Made by a program: the position numbers and the translations under genes
Notes under the pieces: generated by a model
The model's input: the letters and a program-made list of their open reading frames with translations, nothing else
Databases searched by the model: none
What the model was told of the DNA's origin: nothing
In this document: one piece after another, positions 47,929 through 60,604 of the stretch
Layout: each line of letters opens with the position of its first letter
Numbering within the stretch: the stretch's first letter is position 1
Origin: Euborellia annulipes
Taxonomy: Eukaryota; Arthropoda; Insecta; Dermaptera; Anisolabididae
Assembly (NCBI GenBank): GCA_023213315.1
Contig: JAKCPI010001944.1
Coordinates: 124,001 to 188,000 of the forward strand
Reading direction: 5' to 3'
DNA length: 64,000 bases

Positions 47929-48989
47929 TTTGTGTCGAGATATATTTAGTTTCCGATAGCACCTTAGTTTCAAACTTGGATTTTAAATGTTGACTGCTTG
48001 AAATAAACTATGGTTATTTTTCAAAATTTTAATCTCATATTTGGACATTTTATACACAATATAGAATCGTAAATAAATACAAAATTTCATATGAATTGGA
48101 AAAAAAATTTTTAAATGCGTAAAAAGTTCCAAAGGGGACCCCCTTTTGAATCGAAATTAACATACAAATCCCTATAGGAAATTAACATTGTTCCTATGCG
48201 AAGATAAGGTGGAAAGGGAATTTAAAAAGAGTAGAGAGAGACGATAATGTTTGCAAGTGGGAGAGAGACATATATGTTTTCTTTGAAACAATTAAAGACA
48301 CAAATAAATTTTAAAAAAATGGGAATTTAAATAATAATTGATTTTTAATCTAATAAAAAGAAAAAGATTTAAATTCCGTTACCATGGCAACCATTTCTAT
48401 CTTTCCTATGAAGAACAAGAGTAAAGTGGTCTTCAGAAGATTTCAACGGCAAAATGAGAATATACATTTTAAAGAGCATCTAAAAAATAGTTCATTTATG
48501 AATTTTAAAAAAAATCCTTGGAGGGAATTTTGAGAAAATCGAAAAAAACTGAAAAAGTACATCAGTAAAGTACTAGTACTTTTTGGCCGATTTTGTTCAA
48601 AAGCTTATTTTGAGATTCTTCAAAGGTACCTAAGTTAAATATAAAATTTCAATCCGGTAGCTCAATTCCTTCATGCTAAAAATCGTCCACACAAATACAC
48701 ACACACACACACACAGACCAATTTGCGGGACCCACTTTTTTGGACTCAGGGGACCTCAAAACATGTATATCCATCAAAATCTCGACATCGAATTTTTGAC
48801 ATGATCGCAATACTTTCTCTCTCTATATATTTCATATATAGGGTAAGAGAAAGTAAAAAGAAACCAACAATCTTTAAGTATGACGAGGAATTCAAAAATA
48901 TAGGGCTTTTAAAAATTTCGAGAAGAGCCTTGAATCCTCGAATGTAAGAAAAAAAATACTTAGAAAAGAAATCAAGAGAGACAAAAGCA

Positions 48990-49520
48990 ATTAGGATAAT
49001 TAGAAAATGAAAGAGGCAGTTAAAATTTGAGGATGTAAAAGGCAATTAATAAACCCCCATTTTATGTGGTCGTAGTTAAATAAAAAAGTGTCTATAGCTT
49101 TATAATTGATTGAAAAGACCAGTTTTGCATTTTTCCACAAATCGAACGAAAAATAAGAGAGATATAGCGAGTTTTTGAAAAGAGAATCTGCGCGTGAAGA
49201 AAAGCCTAGACAAGAGTGAAGCGAGGCTCCCTGGCTGCACTCTGGGCGCCGATCGAATTAGAAAAAACAAATTGATGCTCTCCCAGCATTTGGAATAATG
49301 GCCAAATTGATTGATTTCATCTTTTTGTGCTTTTATAAAATTTTATTCCAAACTTTTTTTTAACTATAAGAATAAAAGACTGCATATTTATCTATAAAAA
49401 ATTCAATCCTTTGAGAAAAAATAAAATTTCAAAATATTTTGTCTTCAATTAAAGAGATGCTTATTTCTCATAATTATATTAAATAATAAAATCCATCCCT
49501 TTAGACCTTTAGTTCATTTA
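48990..49520 (+). repeat. Direct repeat copy 1
   Basis: Near-identical over ~530 bp to 50705-51235, starting AGGATAATTAGAAAATGAAA and ending at CATCCCTTTAGA. Diverged third and fourth copies lie in the palindrome arms at ~53160-53520 and, inverted, ~56700-57060. Confidence 0.75.
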
Positions 49521-50321
49521 TTTTTTTTCTTTAGGGACTCGAATTGAATAAAGACAGACAGCCTTCCAAGCAAATGGTGTGCATAATTGCAAGGCACCGC
49601 CGGCAAGTGCTGCCACCTGGTGTCCATTCTATAAAACATTTTGTTAAAATGAAAATAATCCTTAATTTAATCAAACAAATTTCATAAAATTAGTATAAAT
49701 AGCACGGAGGGGACAACCTAAAGGGGGAGGGGGAGGGGAGGGGGCCTAAAAGACGCCCCCCTCCTTGAAAAAGCAAAAGTTCAAATATTGTGGTTTAAAA
49801 GAGGCTCTGGACTGGCATTTGAATAGAAAGAGAGCGAAGGTAATGAGTGCGAGTGAGATGGAGAGAGTCGCTTAAAGATGCTGAGTCATCGTCCTTGGTG
49901 CACATGAACCGGATTGCAAACAATGCGCGTGACGTCATCTTTTCTGAGAAGCCATTAAAGACAGAAATAAAAAAAAAGTAATAAAACTATTTGTTTTTTT
50001 TTTGTTTTTTTTTTTTTTTTATATTCATCAAATTAGAAGAAAAAAACAAATTAAATAATTTAAAAAAATGAATAAGAAAAAATTATTTTAATAAAGGAAA
50101 TAAATATATTCTAACTTTTGATTGATTATTGAGGTGGGATTTATTTATTTTTCTTCCTGAGACGGGTGTTAAAGGCGCTTTGGCCTTAGAATTAACAATG
50201 ATATAATTTAAAAAAATATATTTTTCTTCCGTTAGTATCCACTCAAAATGGACCTATTCCCACAAATAAAAATATTTTTTAAATAAAATATTTTAAACTA
50301 TTAAGATACTTGTGTCCTTTT

Positions 50322-50476
50322 CATGGGTGTAACTAGGGGGTGCCGGGGGGGCCTGCCCCCTCCCAGAAAGCTCCTTGCCCCAAGAAAAATTGAGAAAATA
50401 TGGGGCTTTCCAGGCCCACCGGAGGATAGCTGGTCCCATGCCCCCCCCCCAGCCAAATTCTCTAGTTACGCCCATG
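50322..50476. mobile_element. Short CATGGGTGTA-ended MITE
   Basis: Ends CATGGGTGTAACTAGG and CTAGTTACGCCCATG with G and C runs between. Flanks do not match, so no target duplication supports it. Confidence 0.5.
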
Positions 50477-50704
50477 GTGGTCTTCAAACAATTTTGAAAG
50501 CAAAATGAGAACAGCATCAAAAAAATAATTGATTTTTGAATTTTAAGAGAAAGTAAAAATTAATATGTCAAAATAAATTTGGAAAATCGATTTTTAATCA
50601 TTTTCAGAACGTTTTGAGGCTAAAATTTCATTGTTTTTGCTTGAATATTTTATATACTAAGTTATTCAATCAATATCAAGGCCTAAATGTGTTTATTTAA
50701 TTAA

Positions 50705-51235
50705 ATTAGGATAATTAGAAAATGAAAGAGGCAGTTAAAATTTGAAGATGTAAAAGGCAAATAATAAACCCCCATTTTATGTAGTCGTAGTTAAATAAAA
50801 AAATGTCTATAGCTTTATAATTGATTGAAAAGACCAGTTTTGCATTTTTCCACAAATCGAACAAAAAATAAGAGAGATATAGCGAGTTTTTGAAAAGCGA
50901 ATCTGCGCGTGAAGAAAAGCCTAGACGAGAGTGAAGCGAGGCTCCCTGGCTGCACTCTGGGCGCAGATCGAATTTGAAAAAACAAATTGATGCTCTCCCA
51001 TCATTTGAAATAATTGCCTAATTGATTGATTTCATCTTTTTATGCTTTTATAAAATTTTATTCGAAACTTTATTTAACTCTAAGAATAAAAGACTGCATA
51101 TTTATCTATAAAGAATTCAATCCTTTTAGAAAAAATAAAATTTCAAAATATTTTGTCTTCAATTAAAGAGATGCTTATTTCTCATAAATATATTAAATAA
51201 TAAAATCCATCCCTTTAGAACTTTAGTTCAGTGCT
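50705..51235 (+). repeat. Direct repeat copy 2
   Basis: Same content as 48990-49520 with scattered substitutions (for example GAAAAGAG to GAAAAGCG). It could be a segmental duplication or two insertions of one family. Confidence 0.75.
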
Positions 51236-51858
51236 TGTTAAACTTTTTGAGTCGCGGCCCCGTCGTGAACCAAATAAATATCTCACGGCTCCCCTAATTT
51301 TTTTTTTTTTTTTTTACATTCTCTTGCCTATGTGTGTTCAATTTTAAGCATGAAGGAATTGAGCTAGGAGGGTGAAATTTTTTATATTTAAGTTAGACAC
51401 CCCCCTGAGGCGTGGAAATAAGCTTTTAATCAAAATCAGCCAAAAAGTACTAGTACTTTACTGATGTAGTTTTTCAGTTTTTTTCGATTTTCTATAACGA
51501 TTTTTTTTTTTTAATTAATAAATCAATTATTTTTTAGATGCTCTTTAAAATGTATATTCTCATTTTGCGGTTGAAATCTTCTGAAGACCACTTTACTCTT
51601 GTTCATCATAGGAAAGATAGGTGAAATGGTTGCCATGGTAACAGAATTTAAATCTTTTACTTTTTAGATTAAAATTCATATAAATCAATTATTTAGATGC
51701 CCTTTTAAAAAGTACATCAGTAATATTTTGTGAAAATTGTTTGAAGTACTCAAATCATTTCATCTAAATTAAATTTTACACTTTGATATTTAACTACCCT
51801 ACAGTAATACAAGGTCGAAATATCGCTTGTGTTCAAATAAATATAACGACCATGTGAT

Positions 51859-52149
51859 CATGGGCGTACCCAGCGAGAGGCTGCTGCCCCCCCCCCCCCT
51901 AGAAGCAACAAAAAAAAAATTAAATGTTTATAAAGTGATGAAACGAAACAAAATTGGTGGATGGCGACGGGAAATGATTCTTTTTGTTAGGACTCGAGGG
52001 TTTTTAGGCCTTTAATTCGAAGGCTTTACACCTCTATATAAAAAATAGCTATGTCACAATCTGGACGACCATGATCTGCCCCCCCCCCCCTGGACGACCA
52101 TGATCTGACCATGCACCCCCCCCTAGATTTGATCCTGGGTACGCCCATG
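51859..52149. mobile_element. Non-autonomous hAT-like MITE with 8-bp target duplication
   Basis: Ends CATGGGCGTACCCAG and GGGTACGCCCATG; CATGTGAT on both sides (51851-51858, 52150-52157). Interior C runs and a short internal duplication of GGACGACCATGATCTG. Confidence 0.88.
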
Positions 52150-52413
52150 CATGTGATGATGAAGAATTGAAAGATTTTACATCTAACTAAATATATACCT
52201 ATCATTTATTTGGCAATATTCTCTGAATGCTTAATTAATTTTTTTTTCTCGTTCAATTTTTATAATTCTTCCAAATGTCCAAAAAAAAAAATTTGAATTA
52301 AAAGCTGTTAAATTATTATTTTTAAAAAGAGAAAGAATTTTTCCTAAAAAAGAGGGGAGGGCGCCTGGAGACAATCAGGGCAGAGGGGAGGGGGCTGATG
52401 TCAACCACGAACC

Positions 52414-52798
52414 CAGTGGCGTAGCGAGAGGGGGGGCAAGGGGGGTCATCATGCCCCGGGCTCTACTCACAAAGGGGCGCCAAACAAATTCGCAAAACAA
52501 AAAATAATTTTAATGTCCGGGAAAAAAATTAAAAAAAATTTGGTTCCGAAAAAAAAATAAAATTTTTCCGCAGGAAGGGGGAAAAATTCGGCAAAACTTA
52601 GCCTCCCTAAAAAAATGGTAAAATGATTTTAACAGCAGGGCAAAAAATTTTCCGCAGGCAAGAAAATTTTTGAGTTCGGGCCCTCCCAAAAAAATTTCTA
52701 TATACGCCCCTGTATAATGTTATGGTTTTCGAATGCGAGGGAGGGGGCACTAAAAATATATTCTGCTCCGGGCGCGAGTTAAGCTCACTACGCCACTG
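52414..52798. mobile_element. hAT-like MITE, AGTGGCGTAGC ends
   Basis: Ends CAGTGGCGTAGCGAGAGG and AGCTCACTACGCCACTG with G/C-rich interior; a sister copy is at 62449-62730. Flanking 8-mers do not match, so the ends may have been rearranged. It abuts the left arm of the large palindrome. Confidence 0.65.
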
Positions 52799-54034
52799 AT
52801 TAAGAATTTACTTTTGTTATTTTTGTATCCAAATTTTATATCTTTTTTAGTTTTTAGCAAATTTACGAAAATTCAAGCAAACATAGATGTGACTCTCTCT
52901 TATTAAATAGAGCAAACTAGTAATTGACATAAATGTATAAGATTCAGGATTTAGTGCTGATTTTAATGCACTATTCACTATTTATATATGTTGAATAGTT
53001 TTTTTATTATTTTGAAAAAAAAAAATTCATCTGTCAAAATTAATTAAAATCGATTTTTTATTATTTTTAGGACATTCCTTGGCCGAAAATGGATTGTTTT
53101 AGTTAGAATATTTTATATTTTAATTTATTCAATCGACATCAAGCCCTAAATGTGTTTATTTATTTAAAAAACAATAAATTAGAAAATATTGGCGGGAGTT
53201 GACGTTACAAGTCGTGAGTGTCATCAATAAACCCTTATTTTATGTGGGCGTAGCTAAATAAAAAAATTCCTATGGCTTTATAATTAATTCAAGAGACCAG
53301 TTTTGCATTTTGCCTCAAATCCGTGAATAAATAAGAGAGATATAGCGATTTTTTGAAAAGCGATCTTCGCGAGACGAAAGGCTTAGACAAGAGTCACGCA
53401 AGTCTCCCTGGCTTGTCGCCGGGCGCCGATCGAATTGGAAAAAAAAATTTGATGCTCTTCCATTAGTTGAAATAATTGTCGAATTGATTGATTTCATCTG
53501 TTTATACTCAAATTTTATAAAATTTAATTCTAAAAATGGCTATAAAATCTTATAATGTTGCTAAATTAAGGGATCTTAAAATTTTTACTTTCCCTTACCT
53601 CTATATACATGTACTTTTTCAGTTTTTTCGATTTTCTCAAAATTCGCTCAAACGATTTTGATTAAAATTCAAAAATCATTTATTTTTTAGATGCTCTTTG
53701 AAATGTATATTTTCATTTTGCCCTCGGAATTGTTTGAAGCAGACTTTACTCTTGTACTTGAGTCTTTATTTTTATTTTGCAATATATAAGCCTTAATTTG
53801 ATGTTTTATGGCTGTGGAGATTTACTCAGGATTCGTATAAGCCTTAATATTTAATTTTTTGAAATTCCAAATTTTTTTAAGCATGAAGGAATTGAGCTAT
53901 AAGACTGAAATGTTATATTTAAGTTAAACATCCCCCGGGACCGTGAAAATAAACTTTTAATCAAAATCGGCCAAAAAGTACTAGTATTTTACTGATGTAG
54001 TTTTTCAGTTTTTTTCGATTTTCTCAAAATGAAA

Positions 54035-54302
54035 GGGCTTTTACCATTCTTCAGGCCCGCCCGAGCCCGCCCGGAATTTTTTCAAACCCGTCCATTTCCG
54101 CCCGAGATTTAGTGAATGAATGAACGAATGTCTAGCAATTTTTAAATAAAATTTCATTTGCATGCCCGTCTGCCCGAACCCGTTTATTTAGACTTGCTAC
54201 CCGCCCGTAATTTTTTCATGGCCTCCAAAGCCCGCCCGGCCCGGTCCGCGGGCCGGGCGGGTAACGGGCCTACGGGCCAACCCGTACCCGTGCAGGGCTC
54301 TA
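54035..54302. mobile_element. GC-rich hAT-type MITE fragment
   Basis: Repeats of GCCCGCCCG and GGCCCG units, ending GTACCCGTGCAGGGCTCTA at the right. That end, read inverted, has the CCCTGCACGGG form seen in hAT-derived MITEs. No matching left end. It stands out in base composition from the AT-rich DNA around it. Confidence 0.45.
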
Positions 54303-54500
54303 ATCGGGGGTTCGGATCCCAGGCAGTCCGATGATTTTATTTAACCCATTTGGATACCAAATGTCAAAGTCAAAGTCTTATATGGCCTAAGTTGCCGAAA
54401 AGACTGTGTGCATGTGTGTATGAGTGTGAGTGGGAAAAAAGTGTGTGTTAAAAAAAATATGGGGAATGACTTCGCCGAGACTTTCTCGTATATTCTTTTG
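54298..54500 (+). repeat. Truncated tRNA-derived SINE
   Basis: Begins in the B box (GGGTTCGGATCCC), then follows the same body as the 6240-6508 SINE (CAGGCAGTCCGATGATTTTA, CCATTTGGATACCAAATG) and a TGTGTG tail. Confidence 0.6.
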
Positions 54501-54984
54501 GAATTACGTCTGGGTGTGTGTGTGAACACGATTGCTCAAAAACCAAAGCGGCTAGATAGATGAAATTTGGTATATGCTCCTTACACTAAAATTGTAGATT
54601 TCTATCAACTTTTTGAGTAAATACGTCACTTGGACGTAGTACTTTGGCTAATAAGTTTTTTCAGAAATTTCGAAATTTTCAATTTCGTTGTTATATTATG
54701 ATAAAATACTCAATTTTAAAAAGTTTTTATTCTTTGATATTTTTCCGAAAACTGAATAGTTTTTGAAATAATCACAGAAGAAAACGACATTTTTCGTTAA
54801 ATTTGGAAAGAAAAATCAAAACAAAATCATACAGGTGTCATTAAAAAACATGTAAATATAAACAAATTCATTTGTTTCACAAATTCGCTGAGGAAATTAC
54901 AGGATGCAAGAAACTTGCCAGCCTTTGGCGGGCAATTGCTCGCCGAAGGCGAGCAAGGGGGTCCAGGGGGCGGAGCCCCCTGGA

Positions 54985-55044
54985 AAATCGGCGCCCTAGT
55001 TGAGCTTCGCCCCCCCCCCGCCCTCAAAGGCTGGTTACGCCGCT
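54985..55044. repeat. Right end of a G/C-homopolymer hAT MITE
   Basis: GTTGAGCTTCGCCCCC ... CCCTCAAAGGCTGGTTACGCCGCTG matches the right end of the 42860-43116 element. The left end is not identifiable. Confidence 0.5.
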
Positions 55045-55237
55045 GCTTGTACTCCATAGAAAAGATACGAGAAATGGTTGCTATGGTAACAAAATATAAA
55101 TATTTTTCCATACTTATAAATTTTACATCTTGAAAATCGAATGTGCCGTACCGTCGGAAACTAAATACATGTCGACAAAAAAAAATCTTTTTAACAAGAC
55201 ATGTGAGTGTTTTCTATTGATGAGGCCAAACATCCCA

Positions 55238-55308
55238 TGGCCTCCGGGAATCGAACCCAGGATCTCCGCCTTTCCGGGGCATAGGCGTGCTATCCATTGC
55301 ACCAGGCC
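55238..55308 (-). repeat. tRNA-like SINE head
   Basis: On the minus strand a 70-base tRNA-like fold: GGCCTGGTGCAATGGATAGC (A-box region), a 5-bp anticodon-like stem with an oversized loop, and a perfect B box GGTTCGATTCC. Two acceptor mismatches and the 11-base loop argue against a working tRNA. Confidence 0.5.
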
Positions 55309-57734
55309 ACCGGACCCTCGACCTGCACCAATAAAACTCACTTCCCCTTATATGCAGTTAGTCGCGCAAGTTACTAACTCGTAACGAAAATAGATATATA
55401 GATCTCGAAAAATATTTAGCTAAAAAAAAATCTGCTGGGCTTGTCACACCAAATTTTGTATACATGTTGTGGGTTGTTTAAAAACAACGAGCTAGTAAAA
55501 TAAAATTAACAAGTCTCAAAAATTGAAAGCTGAATTTTACGTAAAAAGAGGACATAAAATTTCATCCAATCCTGATACGATATGAATTTTTTTTTTTTTT
55601 TGAGTCCTTTGAGAAAAATTGACTCTGCGTGGACCCTGAACACATTCGTTGAGCGGGTCTAAACCTTTAGAGCGCTAATTTAACGAAATTATTAGAGCTA
55701 GTAGGCTAGAACTTTTATATACACGTAGGCAAAAATTCAGAGAATATAGATCATTGATCCTTTTTGCTCTCATCTGATTGGCTAATCGGATGGTGAGATA
55801 TAATGAAAAAATAAATGTTTAAATATTAAATTTTAACTTCATCTAAGTAATCTCTAGGAAATTCTAAACTCATTACAAAAAATCCGATGCAAATTGAAGA
55901 AGCGGTTTGTGAGTTAGAGACATTTGAAGATTCAATATTTTATTTCTTTTCTATGTTAATTTATTAGACGTCTTAATTCGAGCAAAGGAGGGGAGGGCGG
56001 CGCCTGTCTGCTGCCTCCCCCACCCCTCCTCCCTGATTATTGCTCTTGACGCTTTGGCGCCCTCCCCTCTTTTCTGAGAAAATAAAATAATAAAAAATTA
56101 AAATTATGTCTTCGGACAGATTAAAAAGAATTTTAAAGACTCGTAAAAAAAAAAAAAAAAAAAAATTGGTACGATGGTCACACAAATTTCAAATTATAAT
56201 TTACCGCAGCGCGGTAAAATAGAATGATAGGAAAAAAAATAAATAGTGAAATCTTTAGCTGAAGAACCATTCTTTCCGTATATTCATCATAATTATACCT
56301 CTTAAAACAGTGGAGTAAAAAAAAAAAGACAGTGGAGATATTCAAGTCACAAGGATCATTGATCTCTGAATGTTTGCCTACGTGTATATAAAATTTCTAG
56401 CCTTCTAGCTCCAATGGTTTCGTTAAATTAGCGCTCTATGCAGAGCCAATTTTTCTAAAAAAAAAGATTTCATTTCATATCAAAATTGGATGAAATTTTA
56501 TGTCCTCTTGTGACAATATTCTAGTCCTTGTTGTTTTTATCAATTCAGCTTTCAATTTTTGAGGTTTGTTAATTTTATTTTACCAGTTGTTTATACACAA
56601 CCCACAACATGTATAAAAAAATTTCTAAGATCCCTTAATTTAGCAACATTATAAGATTTTATAGCCATTTTTAGAATTAAATTTTATAAAATTTGAGTAT
56701 AAACAGATGAAATCAATCAATTTGACAATTATTTCAAGTAATGGAAGAGCATCAAATTTTTTTTCCAATTCGATCGGCGCCCGGCGACAAGCCAGGGAGA
56801 CTTGCGTAACTCTTGTCTAAGCCTTTTGTCTAGCGCGAGATCGCTTTTCAAAAAATCGCTAAATCTCTCTTATTTATTCACGGATTTGAGGCAAAATGCA
56901 AAACTGGTCTCTTGAATTAATTATAAAGCCATAGGAATTTTTTTATTTAGCTACGCCCACATAAAATAAGGGTTTATTGATGACACTCACGACTTCTAAC
57001 GTCAACTCCCGCCAATATTTTCTAATTTATTGTTTTTTAATTAAATAAACACATTTAGGGCTTGATGTCGATTGAATAAATTAAAATATAAAATATTCTA
57101 ACTAAAACAATCCATTTTCGCCCAAGGAATGTCCTAAAAATAATAAAAAATCGATTTTAATTTATTTTGACAGATGAATTTTTTCTTTTCAAAATAATAA
57201 AAAAACTATTCAAAATATAGAAATAGTGAATAGTGCATTAAAATCAGCACTAAATCCTGAATCTTACACATTTATGTCAATTACTAGTTTGCTCTATTTA
57301 ATAAGAGAGAGTCACATCTGTTTGCTTGAATTTTCGTAAATTTGCTAAAAACTAAAAAAGATATAAAATTTCTGTTTATTGATTCGTTATCTGCATTAAA
57401 TACAGAATTTATTCGAAATCTTAAATATCTTCTACCTTTTATATTTAATGATATTAAGCCTTCTCAAATTTTGTATCGTTTTTTGAGTATAACTCGAAAA
57501 ATAATTGAGATACAAAAATAACAAAAGTAGATTCTTAATCCTCATCAAACCCCCCATATTTTCCCAGTGTCATATGTTTAAGGCTGAGTCTCCCAAAAAA
57601 ATATGAAAAATTAAATTCATATTTTTCAAATATTTTTAATTCTATTTCGTAGATAAGAATGAGTTCTATATTTTATTTCAAATAAACTTTCCTCTATTTT
57701 AACGTTTTAATAAAATATCTAGGGTTTGAAAGTC

Positions 57735-58085
57735 TATATTTGTTGTTTTCTCTAAAATTAAAATTCTAATTGACGGATTATGCTAGAAGCATGAAATTTT
57801 TTTTAAAAGATTCTTTGAAACAATACCAAGGGCACTCTTTTGTGATATTTTGAAAAAGGCTTTTAGTTTTTAAATAAAATAAGTTTCAAATTTGAAAATG
57901 TATGTAAAGGTAAGAGAAAGTAAAAGTGGGTCAATCTTTTAGTTCAATTTAAAAAAAAAACTAAAAGCCTTTTTCAAAATATAACAAAAGAGCGACCTCG
58001 GTATTGTTTCAAAGAATCTTTTAAAAAAAATTTCATGCTTCTAGCCTAATCAGTTAATTAGAATTTTAATTTTAGAGTAAAAGTA
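57735..58085. repeat. Inverted repeat around a GTAAGAGAAAGT hairpin remnant
   Basis: 57755-57880 and 57955-58080 are inverted copies (AAGCATGAAATTTTTTTTAA, CAAAGAATCTTTTAA and others), with GGTAAGAGAAAGTAAAAG at the centre. Confidence 0.55.
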
Positions 58086-58557
58086 ATATTATTTAATGAA
58101 ATTTTTTGTCATCTAGTGCTGCACTCTGCGGGTTTTAAATTTAGACAGGCAGGTAGGTTTTAAAATTTTGGATGAACAAAGCGAGGGTCGGTCTTTTGTC
58201 TTGCGCTTAGAGAAGACATGAGTTTACTTCAAGTAAAAGAACATTTAGCTATATTTGAAGTCTAAAATATGCTTTTCGCGTAGGTCTAAATAAATTTAAA
58301 CTGATGAAAACAAGATTTTTATTTACAATCAAAATAATATTAATATCGTTAGCACCACCGTTACTTAACATGAATAGGCTCTAATTATTTTTAACAAATT
58401 ACTAAATTTTTAGGGAATAAGTTTTAATTTTCACTTTATATTAATAATAATAAAATTTGAAACAACACTGTTATAAAATTAAAATTTTTTCTTATCCTCA
58501 CAGGAATATATAGGGCCTATTATAGACAAGTTTTTCGGGGGAGGGTAATTATTTCTT

Positions 58558-58655
58558 TGCCTGGTCTGATTGGTTGCACATCACACATCTTTTTCTTACT
58601 TTCGGTAATTTAAAGTTGCATTCTCTATTTGACAACATTTTTTGTGTCGAAATAC
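58558..58655. repeat. Diverged hairpin MITE
   Basis: GCCTGGTCTGATTGGTTGCAC, a TTTCGG centre and TTTTTTGTGTCGAAAT follow the order of the CTGGTGTGACTGG family with many changes. Confidence 0.4.
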
Positions 58656-59361
58656 TGTAGATTTGAATACACTCCCCGACAGACCATTTGGAGAGATCCT
58701 TTTTTTTGGAATCAAGGACCCTCAAAAAGTGTATTTCTATCATTATCCTCGTCATCGAATTTTTGACACGATCGCAATATTACATCCCAGACAGCTTGGA
58801 ATATTGCGGGGGGAGGGGGGTAATTGCTCCCTTTACTTCCTACCATTGTGTCCGCCCTTGATTATAGAAAGGTATTTATAAAATACATAAATATATTTAA
58901 TCACTGATGTTTGTTTGCCTGTCTCCTGGATTTCTCCAAAACCAATGCACATGGTTAGCAAACTCAAAATTAGATAAGGTCATATTATATTTTTTTTTAA
59001 TTAATTAAAAAGAAATTAATATTTTTTTCCAGGGGGTATATAAAATTTTTTTTCGGGAGGGAGGGGGCGAACTCATTTTTAAATATCCCCACCCCCATAA
59101 TTATACAAAAATATTTTTAAAATATCGGATATAAATGAGCCCCGAAGGGCCGGGCCCCAATTTTCATTAATTTTTTTTTTTTTTTTAATCCAAATTTTTC
59201 TGTTTTCCTCTGAGCCTCGAGGGGCCCGGCCCTCTCTTAATTAGACAAAACTTTTATTAAAAATATGCTTAAATAAATAATTAATATGCTGGCTGTGAGT
59301 ATTAAATATTGATCCGTGAGATGGAGTCAGCCAAGGAAAATAAAAACAAATTTATTCTGTC

Positions 59362-59394
59362 GACGTTTCTAGCGCCAGTCGTGCTCTTCTTCGG
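59362..59394 (-). ncRNA. Hammerhead-ribozyme-like motif
   Basis: Core CCGAAGA (one change from CTGAAGA), helix II with AGC/GCT, GAAAC, GTC. Helix I CTGTC/GACAG is perfect. Confidence 0.5.
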
Positions 59395-59554
59395 GACAGT
59401 CTAAGTGTCAAATGTTACAGATGGTAGTGACGCGATAGTCGATTGACATCATTAAACAATTTCAACAAGCATTAACAATGTATTTGTTGAAAGAAACAAT
59501 AATGATTTAATATATAATACACGGCATGTGTTTGACAGTAAGGCTACTTGTACA

Positions 59555-59587
59555 ATGAAGATGAGCGCGACGGGCGGTCGAAACGTC
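59555..59587 (+). ncRNA. Hammerhead-ribozyme-like motif
   Basis: Core ATGAAGA (first base changed), T, imperfect helix II, GAAAC, GTC, followed by GACAG as in its minus-strand partner. Confidence 0.42.
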
Positions 59588-60604
59588 GACAGAATGAATT
59601 TGTTTTTATTTTCCTTGGCTGACTCCATCCCACGGATCAATATTTAATATGCTTAAATATTAATGATAGAACAGTAGGCCTATATTGTAAATCATCAAGT
59701 AAAAATTTTAAACAAAGGGAAATATTTAAGTAGTCTTCGAACTAATTTCAACTTCTTAGCTAATTTCCTTCATGCATTTTTTGAGCAGACACACACATCA
59801 TTTTAGGCACATATATATTAACATATATAGAGGTAAGAGAAAAAATCAATAATTTGCACTTAGAAATATGTCATTTATTCTTCCTTTTTTTTTTTTTGAA
59901 AAGGGTTTTTCTAGGAAAAATTCGTGGCTTGCAAATTAGAGAATATTTTCATGTTTTAAACCCATTCTGGGTTCTTTTTTTTATAGAAAAATGTGTTTCA
60001 AAAAATGAATAGAATCTATTTTTGATAACCGATTAGTATTTGCCAATATCGAATTAATTTAAAATCAAAATTTATTAAATAAATTTGAATTTTATTCATA
60101 ATTAAATAGTGATTGACATTTGTATGTTTCATGAAAAGGAAAAGGGTCAATTACCTTTTAAAGAAACTATTTTTCTTTTCAAAGCAGGTAAAGGAATAAA
60201 CAAAGGCTATACAAAAACTTGGGATTTTTTTTTTCAAACAATTTTGGGAGCAAAATTAAATACTGTATACATTTTACGAGCATAAAAAAATAATTGATTT
60301 ATGAATTTTAATATTATTTTGTACTATGAATAAATTGAATTTTTTATTAATAAATTTTATTGATATTATTTATCTTTAATGAAAAAATTATCAATTCATA
60401 TTCTATTTTATATTTAAAAAAAAAAGCTAAGAAAGAAATAGGTGCAAATCATCCCCTTGTTTCAGGTAGAAAATTGGAAGAAATGTTTATGCTGACATTT
60501 GAGTAGAATGTATTGTAAATCATATAACTTTCAGACAATAAGTACTGCCCGAGTTATCTCATTGAAAGCGGTTTAAAAAAAAAAAAAAAACTATCTGAAA
60601 GTTT

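Larger units (their letters stand above)
52800..57545. repeat. Large interrupted palindrome
   Basis: Left arm 52800-53590 plus 55455-55745, right arm 56345-57545. The matched outer parts are 52800-53590 against 56625-57545 and the inner parts 55455-55745 against 56345-56615. The left arm is broken by ~1.87 kb of inserted repeats (53590-55455). An extra ~130 bp near 57370-57500 occurs only in the right arm. Confidence 0.7.
59295..59650. mobile_element. Foldback with two hammerhead-like units
   Basis: Arms of ~75 bp (ATTAAATATTGATCCGTGAG ... and its inverse) flank ~190 bp. Units lie on the minus strand at 59362-59394 and the plus strand at 59555-59587, facing outward. Confidence 0.6.

Noticed and set aside
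50293..50520. Reading frames on both strands
   Set aside because: They cross the poly-G/poly-C MITE at 50322-50476 and translate to Gly/Pro runs.
55238..55308. Functional tRNA gene
   Set aside because: Perfect B box, but acceptor mismatches, an 11-base anticodon loop and SINE-like context.
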